Source of the DNA: an uncultured Mycoplasmatota bacterium
Lineage (GTDB): Bacteria > Bacillota_I > Bacilli_A > RF39 > UBA660
NCBI GenBank assembly: GCA_947384645.1
Contig: CANDHX010000001.1
Span: forward strand, 1 to 30,649
DNA: 30,649 bases
Direction of reading: 5' to 3'
Part shown: in pieces, positions 13,468 through 21,099 of the stretch
How positions within the stretch are numbered: the stretch's first letter is position 1
Layout of the letters: each line of letters begins with the position of its first letter
Program-made: the position numbers and the translations under genes
The notes under the pieces: generated by a model
Told to the model about the DNA's origin: nothing
The model's database searches: none
Seen by the model: the letters and a program-made list of their open reading frames with translations, nothing else

Positions 13468-15237
13468 TCAATTCCACCTAACAGGTTCACTTTCTGGAGC
13501 AATCACATCCACTTCATATTTAGGTCTATCGATATACATTTCTTGAGTATGACCATTATAATAATCTATAATCCTTTTTAAAGAATTTTCTTTAGAATAA
13601 AAATCCAAATAATCATCCATTATATCCATATCGATTTCGCTTAATCCGTCGGCACTATAGAAGTCTAAAGAAAAATTATAGACCGGCATAGTATATGGAA
13701 ACTTATTAAAAATTTTATCATCACTACAAAAGCTAATTCGCCGTCCAGTTGCATATGCTAATAAAATATTTCTATATTTATTTATTATGCTGTCATCCTG
13801 GAAAGATATAATTCTTGCAAAATGAGAATAGGTTTGATATTCCATTCCAAATACCTTATTTGGATAATAGATAAAATTAGAATAATTATTTTTTAATTCG
13901 AGCAATTTTTCATTCTCGATTTCATCCAAGAGAACAAATACGATGTCATTATTATTAGCAAGTATATTTTTGATATTCGTTATATCGATTGTAAAAGAAT
14001 TTATATGCGTTCCAAAAATAGGTTTTTTTATAGGTACCAAATCATCTTGATAAAAGCTGTGAGCAAACATATTGCGAGCTCTATATGCTTCACGAGGAAT
14101 CTCTACTCCTCTAAAAGTTTTAACAACTTCTTTATCTAATTTGTTATTTACTAATGTATAAAAAGTGTCGTCTACTTTTACATATACGTCTTCTTTAACT
14201 GAACACCCTGTAAAAACTATATTCTTTTTTGTTTTGGTATCTGCCGTCTTAATTACATCGACTGGCAGTCTATTTAAATAGTGGAAGATTTCTTCATCGA
14301 CACTTTTATCGACGATTACACTACATTTTTGCTGACACCATTTTATCCTCTCTTGTTCATAATTTTTAAGATTTTCCAAACGGGATTGATGCATCTTAGC
14401 TTTCTTTGTTTCAAGCTCGTGACTCATAGAATTGTCGTGAACCCTATAGTAATAGTAAGGCTCCATATTTCTAATATGTGTTAAAGAACCCGTCTTTTCC
14501 AGTCTTAACCAAAAATCATAATCTTCTGCTCCGATGATGTCATCGCCATAGATACCCATTAAAACATCGCTATTTTCTTTTCGATATAAAAAGCTTGCAT
14601 TAATATAATTATCTGTCCCTATGCTAAGTGGCTTTTCTGTTCTGGATAACCTGATAATGCGTGGCTTCTTAATATCCCTTTCGACATCTCTACATGGACC
14701 ATAAAACGATTTACCTTTGGCATCGATAAGTGAAACATCACCGTACACTAAGGCTGCTTTGGGATTTTCTAATAGCTTTTCGACTAATTTTTCGATCATG
14801 ATTGGCTTCATAACGTTATCTGCAGATGTCCAAGTTATAAAATCACCAGTAGCAAGAGCGTGGAGATGTGTCAAAGCTCTTGGCAATTTTTGATTAGATT
14901 GGGTATATATTTTGACGTTTTCTAAATTTTTATACGGCTCCAACTTTTCCAATAAGTTATCCTTTGATCCGTCGTCTAAAATGATTAATTCTATATTCTT
15001 ATAAGTTTGATTAAGTATCGAATCGACTGCTTGGATAGCAACTTCTGCGTGATTATAAATGGGAAGCAAAATGGACACTTTTGGACCTTCTATAAAAACT
15101 TTATTGCTTTTTTTATATCCGTCTGGAATAAAACGCTTGCTCGAAAACTTTAAATCGACTGTCCTTTTGATATGTCTTTTTAACTTTTCCTTTTTTTCTT
15201 CATTTGACAAAGCTAAAAATCTTTTTAACTTACTCAT
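13468..15237 (-). CDS. Family 2 glycosyltransferase with long C-terminal extension
   Basis: 589 residues. A GT2/GT-A domain covers about 50-290: VSILLPIYN, ILDDGS (D88-D89), the acceptor SAD motif at 138-140 and the ED-x-DFWLRL helix at about 235. The remaining 300 residues have no motif I recognise; the alternation of short hydrophobic strands and Asp/Asn loops suggests a second alpha/beta domain, possibly a degenerate GT-B. The ATG is weakly preceded by a GAG sequence. It starts 11 bases after the stop of the 703-residue glycosyltransferase, and its TGA stop lies 8 bases before the start of the GT-C gene. Probably builds the exported polymer backbone. Confidence 0.85.
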   Translation of the reverse strand: MSKLKRFLALSNEEKKEKLKRHIKRTVDLKFSSKRFIPDGYKKSNKVFIEGPKVSILLPIYNHAEVAIQAVDSILNQTYKNIELIILDDGSKDNLLEKLEPYKNLENVKIYTQSNQKLPRALTHLHALATGDFITWTSADNVMKPIMIEKLVEKLLENPKAALVYGDVSLIDAKGKSFYGPCRDVERDIKKPRIIRLSRTEKPLSIGTDNYINASFLYRKENSDVLMGIYGDDIIGAEDYDFWLRLEKTGSLTHIRNMEPYYYYRVHDNSMSHELETKKAKMHQSRLENLKNYEQERIKWCQQKCSVIVDKSVDEEIFHYLNRLPVDVIKTADTKTKKNIVFTGCSVKEDVYVKVDDTFYTLVNNKLDKEVVKTFRGVEIPREAYRARNMFAHSFYQDDLVPIKKPIFGTHINSFTIDITNIKNILANNNDIVFVLLDEIENEKLLELKNNYSNFIYYPNKVFGMEYQTYSHFARIISFQDDSIINKYRNILLAYATGRRISFCSDDKIFNKFPYTMPVYNFSLDFYSADGLSEIDMDIMDDYLDFYSKENSLKRIIDYYNGHTQEMYIDRPKYEVDVIAPESEPVRWN

Positions 15238-15248
15238 CTCAATTCAAC

Positions 15249-17360
15249 TCATTTCTCTTTAAAATACTTCTTTTTTATGAATACATCTACTTTAAATTTT
15301 TTTCCTACTTTCACTAAAGACCTCCACCACCAATGCTTCCACAATCTTTGTCTCATGTTGTTTTTAAAACTTTCATAATCGATAGCATTATTATAGTATT
15401 CTTTTGAACTTTCATTAAATAAAACTAGATATCTAACTGCAAACTCCTCACTATATAAAGCTTTTAATTTAGACCCCGTACTGATGTAATGACTAATGTT
15501 TTCGTTTATAGTTTCATATAATTGCTTTTTTCCAAAATTTTTAATTACATAGTTTCGGCATTTATCATCTTTAGTATACTTTTCTTTATTGTCGATTATA
15601 TTTAAAATAGATTTTGTATAAGCAGCTACTTCTTCATCGTCATAGTCGAAATTATATAAATCGGTTGCTATATTTTGATAAGGTTTAACTGTTGCCCCTA
15701 CGTCATCAGTGACAACTTCACCTTGCCCACCGACCAAAGCAGAGACTACTGGCACATTCATAGCTAATGACTCATAAGTCGTTAAAGTTATGCCTTCTGA
15801 TAAAGAACATATCACAGTTACGTCCGCCATTTTATAGTACTCTTCTATACTGCTTTTCATAGGTATCAAACGCACATTATTACCTAAGTCTAATTTATTA
15901 ATCCAAGATCTAATGTCTTCTTCAGCTAGACCTCCACCGACCATTAAAAGGACGATATCACTTCTTTTAGCTAGTATTCTTTTCAATACGTGAAGCAAAA
16001 AGATAGGTCTTTTCTCATAAGAAAATCTACTTGGAAAAAGCAAAACTTTTTTATTTTTACAAAACTCTAAAGTATCGTCATCTTGGATGTTTACTTTACT
16101 CGGATTGTATTTATCGGTATCGACACCTATATATAGAGTTTCGACGTTCTCCACTTGTCTATTCATTTTTTCAAACATCAAGTTTTTAAGATGTGCATTA
16201 CATGTAAAAGTTTTTTCTAAAATGTCTTGAACACAGACTGAATCTTTCGGAAATCCTCCATTTCTCCAAGCAAAATCCTCGGCGTGTAAATAATCTATAA
16301 AAGGAATTTTAGGGAACATATACTTTAACCAAGGCAATACGTGATAACCGTATAAACTGCTCAATTGAAATACTAACTTGACGTTTTTAGTTACGATTAA
16401 ATCGTGAATAAAATCTGCCCAATAAGTCCTATCTAAAAAGCTCGTCAAATCGTAAAAAGCCTCCACTACCTGTTCCATTCTTTGTCTAGCCTCATATGGA
16501 CAAACTTCAGTACTTATCAAATATATCTTATAGCCTCTTCTTTTTAAATCCTCGAATATATTTAAATTAAAAGCATCCGCTCCACCAATCTTTGCCCAAG
16601 GAACCATACATAAAATAGTTTTCTCATCGTTTTCTTCGCTTAAAGAAAACTTAATTCGTTTAGGACCGGAGTCGTGATTATATGAAGAAGTCATTGGAAA
16701 ATTGATATAGTTTCCTTGAACTTTAATTTTATTTTGAACTACTTCTTGTTGCCAAACTCCATAAAAATTTAAATGAACATACTTTAACTTATTAAAGTTA
16801 CTAATGCTTGTAATACCCGGTATGACATCTATTATAAGCTCTTTTTTAACACAAAAAGTACTAGCACAAAAACTTATGAGCTTTCTTCTTAGAGATAATA
16901 AGGAAGAATTGTATTCTCGTCTTTCATTTATAGATAGTACATTGGTATAAATTATATCGACATCTCTTACAACTATAGAAGTATAAAATGCATCGAGTAA
17001 AGTTCTATCGAGAAATGTTTTCATATCTATTGGAATCGCCCAAGTTGTCTCAATTATTTTTTTCAAAGCCTCGATTTTAGAGTTTTCCCTACTAATACTC
17101 TTAATCACTATTCTCTTTTCTTTTTTGAAGTTTTTATCAAAAAATTCATTGATATCTTTGACGATTTTTTCATCACAAAAAATTAGCCAAATAAAACTTT
17201 TAAAAGTCTGATTTAAAACGCTATTTATCGTTCTATTATCTATATCGTTTAAAGAAGAGATAAAAGTATAAAAGGTAAAAAAAGGTTTTTCACAAGAAGA
17301 ACTTTTTTCTAGTAACTCTTTTCCTGGTATCTCTTTATAATCTATAAATTCTCTATTCAT
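15249..17360 (-). CDS. Large glycosyltransferase: degenerate GT-A + GT4 domain
   Basis: 703 residues. The first 200 resemble a GT2/GT-A domain (TINSVLNQTFKSFIWLIFCDE at about 44-64) but the expected DDGS is replaced by CDEKI and no DXD pair is evident, so it may be non-catalytic. A complete GT-B/GT4 domain follows (about 248-640): GGADAFNLNIF, the donor-site SRFSYEKRP (R445, K450), and E522-x7-E530 in SEGITLTTYESLAMNVPVV. The C-terminal 60 residues are basic with a Trp cluster (LWKHWWWRS), plausibly membrane binding. RBS AGGAG lies six bases before the ATG, inside the end of the ABC ATPase gene. It probably extends the exported glycan. Confidence 0.88.
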   Translation of the reverse strand: MNREFIDYKEIPGKELLEKSSSCEKPFFTFYTFISSLNDIDNRTINSVLNQTFKSFIWLIFCDEKIVKDINEFFDKNFKKEKRIVIKSISRENSKIEALKKIIETTWAIPIDMKTFLDRTLLDAFYTSIVVRDVDIIYTNVLSINERREYNSSLLSLRRKLISFCASTFCVKKELIIDVIPGITSISNFNKLKYVHLNFYGVWQQEVVQNKIKVQGNYINFPMTSSYNHDSGPKRIKFSLSEENDEKTILCMVPWAKIGGADAFNLNIFEDLKRRGYKIYLISTEVCPYEARQRMEQVVEAFYDLTSFLDRTYWADFIHDLIVTKNVKLVFQLSSLYGYHVLPWLKYMFPKIPFIDYLHAEDFAWRNGGFPKDSVCVQDILEKTFTCNAHLKNLMFEKMNRQVENVETLYIGVDTDKYNPSKVNIQDDDTLEFCKNKKVLLFPSRFSYEKRPIFLLHVLKRILAKRSDIVLLMVGGGLAEEDIRSWINKLDLGNNVRLIPMKSSIEEYYKMADVTVICSLSEGITLTTYESLAMNVPVVSALVGGQGEVVTDDVGATVKPYQNIATDLYNFDYDDEEVAAYTKSILNIIDNKEKYTKDDKCRNYVIKNFGKKQLYETINENISHYISTGSKLKALYSEEFAVRYLVLFNESSKEYYNNAIDYESFKNNMRQRLWKHWWWRSLVKVGKKFKVDVFIKKKYFKEK

Positions 17361-17363
17361 ATG

Positions 17364-18140
17364 TTACTCCTGTTTATCTATTATTGATTTGTAATACTCA
17401 TCACACACTTCTTTTTTACCAACTTTTAAAACTTTACCCTTTTCTAACCATATGACTTTACTGCATAACTTTTTAATCGATTCTAACGAATGAGAAACAT
17501 ATAAAACAGTCGTTCCTCCATTGATCATTTGCATCATTTTTTCTTCGCTCTTTGCTTGGAATGCTAAATCTCCTACTGATAAAATTTCGTCGACTATTAA
17601 AATTTCTGGTTCTACGATCGTAGCAATCGAAAATGCAAGTCGTGCAACCATACCAGACGAAAAATTTTGAACGGGAACATCTAAGAACTCCCTTAACTCT
17701 GAAAATTCGACGATTTCATCGAATTTAGAATCGATAAATTCCTTTGTATATCCCATTACAGCGCCGTTTAAGTAGATGTTTTCTCTAGCTGTTAATTGTG
17801 GATCGAACCCCGCTCCAAGCTCTATCATTGGACATATGTTGCCATAGGCAAAAACACGTCCTTTAGTAGGCTTCATAACTCCGGCGACTACTTTTAACAG
17901 AGTCGACTTACCCGCTCCGTTGGAACCGATTAAACCGACGACTTCGCCTTTATCAATCGTAAAGTCGACCCCCGATAAAGCCCAAAATTCGTTTTTCTTT
18001 TTTTCTTCCTTATGCTTTTTTCTCATTTTTGCATTAAACAGATTTACAAAGCCCTGTTTCAAAGAAAAACCTTTATCAATCCCTAAATTAAATCGCATAG
18101 AGACGTCTTTAATTTCTATCATTTTTTCTCGTTTTTCCAT
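17364..18140 (-). CDS. Polysaccharide/teichoic acid ABC exporter, ATP-binding subunit
   Basis: Cytoplasmic ATPase of a Wzt/TagH-type exporter, 258 residues. Walker A GSNGAGKST (about 72-80), the signature NFSSGMVARLAFS, Walker B ILIVDEIL and the H-loop VLYVSHS are all intact. The insert KMRKKHKEEKKKNEFWAL before the ATPase core is typical of the TagH/Wzt subfamily. It lacks the C-terminal carbohydrate-binding domain found in some Wzt proteins. RBS AGGAGGG lies five bases upstream of the ATG. It partners with the permease immediately upstream (8-base gap). Confidence 0.96.
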   Translation of the reverse strand: MEKREKMIEIKDVSMRFNLGIDKGFSLKQGFVNLFNAKMRKKHKEEKKKNEFWALSGVDFTIDKGEVVGLIGSNGAGKSTLLKVVAGVMKPTKGRVFAYGNICPMIELGAGFDPQLTARENIYLNGAVMGYTKEFIDSKFDEIVEFSELREFLDVPVQNFSSGMVARLAFSIATIVEPEILIVDEILSVGDLAFQAKSEEKMMQMINGGTTVLYVSHSLESIKKLCSKVIWLEKGKVLKVGKKEVCDEYYKSIIDKQE

Positions 18141-18148
18141 AAGCCCTC

Positions 18149-18946
18149 CTATACATAGTAAATGAACTTATCTTGGTTCTTTTTGAAAATAGCTGCACCT
18201 ATTACTAAGAAACCAAATCCACAAATGAACGAATATATCCAAACATTAAGTCCCGGAGCTTGGTGATACAAGATGATATCTCTTGCAAACTTTATAAACC
18301 AATACAATGGATTTAATTTGAAAATAACTTGTAATTTTGGAGAAATAGCAAGCGTTGCAAAGTCGTACATGATAGGTGTTAAATACGTCCATAAAGTAAG
18401 TACTACACCATAAATATAGAACATATCTCGTAAGAAAACAGAAACAGTAGCTAAGATAAAACCGAAGCCCAACGTAAACATGAATAGACATAAAAATGCG
18501 TAAGGCAACAACAAATGATATATGTTAATTCCCGTACCAGTTATGAATATCAAAGCATAAAGAGGTATCAGAGTTAATAAAAAGTTGATACCAACGAAAA
18601 GACACTTAGAAAGTGGAAAAATATATTTTGGCATATAGACCTTATTTATAAGGCTAAAATTTGCAACTACACTGCTCATCGCTAAGTTGGATGCCTCACT
18701 AAAATAGTTAAACATGACGAGTCCACTCATGAGATATACTAAATAGTTAACTCCTGGCGTTCTCATATTAAACATGTTTGTAAAAACTAATGCCATGACA
18801 GACATGGTCAAAATTGGATATAAAAGGCTCCATACGATACCTAAAACGCTTCTTTTATATTTAACTTTAAAATCTCTCGATACTAGTTGAGCTAATAAAA
18901 ATTTATATTTATGAATACTGTACTTTATATTGTTTATTACATTCAT
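18149..18946 (-). CDS. Polysaccharide ABC exporter, permease subunit (ABC-2 type)
   Basis: 265 residues from the ATG at 18944-18946 (MNVINNIKYS). A longer frame to 19000 would start inside the promoter and is not used. The N-terminal amphipathic segment HKYKFLLAQLVSRDFKVKYKRS, then six helices and the VLGIVWSLLYP motif, matches Wzm/TagG-type permeases. RBS AGAAGGTGG precedes the ATG by nine bases. It is the first gene of the export operon, with promoter TTGCTA-N17-TATAAT directly upstream. Confidence 0.95.
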   Translation of the reverse strand: MNVINNIKYSIHKYKFLLAQLVSRDFKVKYKRSVLGIVWSLLYPILTMSVMALVFTNMFNMRTPGVNYLVYLMSGLVMFNYFSEASNLAMSSVVANFSLINKVYMPKYIFPLSKCLFVGINFLLTLIPLYALIFITGTGINIYHLLLPYAFLCLFMFTLGFGFILATVSVFLRDMFYIYGVVLTLWTYLTPIMYDFATLAISPKLQVIFKLNPLYWFIKFARDIILYHQAPGLNVWIYSFICGFGFLVIGAAIFKKNQDKFIYYV

Positions 18947-18971
18947 AATTCTTAGCCACCTTCTAAAAAGT

Positions 18972-19000
18972 ATTATACTATAAACCCCCACATCTAGCAA
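18972..19000 (-). promoter_or_regulatory. Promoter of the export operon
   Basis: TTGCTA (18995-19000), 17-base spacer, TATAAT (18972-18977) on the minus strand, about 35 bases upstream of the permease start. The only clear promoter before the run of eight genes down to 8782. Confidence 0.75.
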
Positions 19001-19049
19001 ACACTATCTATTAAAAAGTAAAATTTTTTTGCCAAATTTCCCCAATAGA

Positions 19050-19088
19050 ATAGGCGATTTGACGAGCGATACGACTTGTGTTTTAATA
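19050..19088 (+). promoter_or_regulatory. Promoter block B (plus strand), copy of block A
   Basis: TTGACG (19059-19064), 17-base spacer, extended -10 TGT-TTTAAT (19079-19087). The 39-base block matches block A (7225-7263) at 25 of 27 positions outside a divergent 12-base core, and the CCAAATTT element also precedes it at 19032. It points away from the export operon into the 3' end of the polymerase gene. Downstream, a weak hairpin near 19115-19138 and U7 (19140 on) could end a transcript of about 50 nt; no peptide gene is seen. Confidence 0.55.
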
Positions 19089-19183
19089 AAAAATAGAAAC
19101 ATACAAATTTAGTCGTGCCAATCAAACTTTGGAGAACACTTTTTTTAAATATTTTACAAGTTCAAATGAATAGTTTTTGTGTT

Positions 19184-20635
19184 TTATACTCCGGAAGCCT
19201 TTGTTCTATTTGATATTCCTACTACAAATGAAATAGGTGTAATCGTCGCCATAAAATTTAAAATGTTTCCAGACATATATGCACACAACATAAACAAACA
19301 GAGAATTGCTATCAAAAATACATTCTCTAAAGATTTATCCTTAAAAAATTTATTGCAAAGTATAAATATAGAAAAAGGATAAAATAGTAAAGAGATAATT
19401 GCCCCTAAAACGCCGAAAGCATAGAATTGTAATACGAAGTCTTTTTCTAAATTCCCAAGAGCTTGTATTCTAGAATTACCTATTCCAAATATGTTGTTAG
19501 TCCACCGCCCGTCGATGTTTTTAACTCTTTTAGTTAGTTCCAATTCGACTTTTCGATAATCGAAATATTCTCCATTTAACTGTCTATCTTTAATATCAGT
19601 CCAAAATTGTATATCGTATTCAATAGGATAATATAAATCTAAAAATTGTCTACCGATGTAATTTTTATCTATAGACTCATATACCTCTTTTATTTCATCT
19701 TTAGATACGTATTCGCCCGTTTCTCGACTGACATTTTCATCTATTTTTTCACTAACTGTATCTTTAACATCCGACTTCATCGTAGATAGTCGGTTTGAAT
19801 TAGGCGAAATCGGTAGTAAGAATATCCACCCCAAAATAACTACTAAAAATATAATAGATTTGTTTAAAAATCTCTTTTTGTTTAAAATAGAATATACCAC
19901 AAAAACTGCAAAAAGACTAAATAATACCAAAAGACCACCTAAAGAAGATACTCTAGTTCCAAGCATTAAAGATGCTAAAGATATCATCAATATAAAAACT
20001 ATTCCGCCTTTTTCATCTATAATAACTTGATATATAGCTAATACTAAAAACATTATTAAAAGGGCAGCCACTTGATTTGAATAAGAAAAAAAGCCTTTAG
20101 TAGCACTTTCTAAAACCGAAAGTTCTTTATTCCACATGAATATACTAGTACGGGTTATCTCATTCGTATAAGAAGAAAGAGAATACCCTATTAGATTAAA
20201 GAACACTATACTTCCAGCGACTAATAAAATCCAAAAATTCACTACTCTAAAAATCTCTTTCTTCGATAAATTTTGATACTTTAATACGAAGAGAATCGAA
20301 AATGGCATCGAAAGCTTTAACAAAGTCATCGCTTCGCTAAAAGCATTATAATTTAAATTATTAGGTACCAATGTATAAAAACTTTTAGAATGCATGATAT
20401 TCAATACTAAGTAGACTAACATCGCTAAATAATAGCACAACAAAAATTTAAAATCTTTTCTAGAATCTTTATAAAAAATTACAGTCAATAAAACGAATAA
20501 TAAAATACACAAAACTCGCACCACGGTAGTAAAATGACTATATAGATATATAATGTCGAATACTGGTGATATAGCAAAAAAAACAAGTATAGCTATTTTA
20601 AAAATTTTATCTTTATCAATTTCTTTTTTCTTCAT
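19184..20635 (-). CDS. O-antigen ligase/polymerase-like membrane protein
   Basis: 483 residues from the ATG at 20633-20635 (MKKKEIDKDK); a TTG nine codons earlier is less likely. About 11-12 hydrophobic helices with one large outer loop (about residues 290-400), where PISPNSNRLST and the GRWTNNIFGIGNSR stretch lie, are typical of the O-antigen ligase/Wzy superfamily. It would polymerise or ligate lipid-linked glycans on the outer face. A -10 TACAAT lies just upstream, predicting a very short or absent leader. It is on the same strand as the export operon but ends 183 bases before its promoter. The TnpB remnant lies about 80 bases upstream. Confidence 0.8.
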   Translation of the reverse strand: MKKKEIDKDKIFKIAILVFFAISPVFDIIYLYSHFTTVVRVLCILLFVLLTVIFYKDSRKDFKFLLCYYLAMLVYLVLNIMHSKSFYTLVPNNLNYNAFSEAMTLLKLSMPFSILFVLKYQNLSKKEIFRVVNFWILLVAGSIVFFNLIGYSLSSYTNEITRTSIFMWNKELSVLESATKGFFSYSNQVAALLIMFLVLAIYQVIIDEKGGIVFILMISLASLMLGTRVSSLGGLLVLFSLFAVFVVYSILNKKRFLNKSIIFLVVILGWIFLLPISPNSNRLSTMKSDVKDTVSEKIDENVSRETGEYVSKDEIKEVYESIDKNYIGRQFLDLYYPIEYDIQFWTDIKDRQLNGEYFDYRKVELELTKRVKNIDGRWTNNIFGIGNSRIQALGNLEKDFVLQFYAFGVLGAIISLLFYPFSIFILCNKFFKDKSLENVFLIAILCLFMLCAYMSGNILNFMATITPISFVVGISNRTKASGV

Positions 20636-20643
20636 ACATTTAT

Positions 20644-20649
20644 TGTACC
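20644..20649 (-). promoter_or_regulatory. -10 element of the polymerase-like gene
   Basis: TACAAT on the minus strand, 8 bases before the ATG at 20635, without a good -35. A start about 7 bases downstream would make the mRNA nearly leaderless. Confidence 0.35.
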
Positions 20650-20713
20650 AAATTTCTAACAAAAAGTCTTTAAAATTGAAAGAGCAAAAGAAAAATTTAC
20701 AAGCAATTTTCCT

Positions 20714-20733
20714 CTCTTACCTCACGGTAAGAG
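20714..20733 (-). repeat. Right-end hairpin of decayed IS605-type element
   Basis: Perfect hairpin CTCTTACC-GTGA-GGTAAGAG on the minus strand, at the end of the TnpB remnant and overlapping its TAA stop. This position and shape match the terminal hairpin of the omega (reRNA) guide RNA in IS200/IS605 elements. Confidence 0.55.
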
Positions 20734-20878
20734 TTTTCTGCTTCATAGACCCTGTATCCAGACTTCTCCGCAAGACTATATCCGGTCGTCGCAACCGAAC
20801 TTTTATTGCTTTTATATTTTCTTCTATACTAAGTTCTCTTCTACGTACTTGTTTATACAAGGAATTGCAATGTTTCAT
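20717..20878 (-). pseudogene. tnpB: TnpB 3' end remnant (IS200/IS605 family)
   Basis: A short frame ending VRLRRPDIVLRR, then SLDTGSMKQKTLTVR and TAA at 20717-20719. The tail S-M-K-Q-(E/K)-T-L-T is the C-terminal end frequent in Bacillota TnpB proteins and is encoded by DNA that is also the 3' scaffold of the omega RNA. Upstream the frame is closed by a TGA near 20905, and none of the RuvC, zinc-finger or HTH motifs of TnpB is present, so only about 50 codons remain. No TnpA is nearby. The identification relies on remembered family tails, not on a search. Confidence 0.5.
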
Positions 20879-21013
20879 TATAACGAATGATTGTAAATTT
20901 CAAGCTTTTTCCTTGTAAATAAAAAAATTGCATAAAAATAGAAGAATTTAATCCTCTATCAAAATATGCGTTATAAAAGAAAAATAGGGTTCCATCAATA
21001 TAGACAGTACCCA

Positions 21014-21043
21014 TGCAAAAGTGTAAAACACTTTTTCTTTGCA
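21014..21043. repeat. Inverted repeat between TnpB remnant and Abi gene
   Basis: AAAAGTGT (21017-21024), loop AAA, ACACTTTT (21028-21035), with outer TGC/GCA bases imperfectly paired. It could be the left-end hairpin of the decayed IS or the Abi terminator, but no U-run follows on the minus strand. The rest of 20879-21099 holds no gene I can support. Confidence 0.4.
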
Positions 21044-21099
21044 TAACCATATTACCACATAATAATGATCATGTCAAACTATTTTACTCAATATTTACA

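Noticed and set aside
20853..21050. A 65-codon minus-strand frame beside the TnpB remnant
   Set aside because: No RBS, low-complexity composition, and it overlaps the inverted repeat and the TnpB remnant in another frame.
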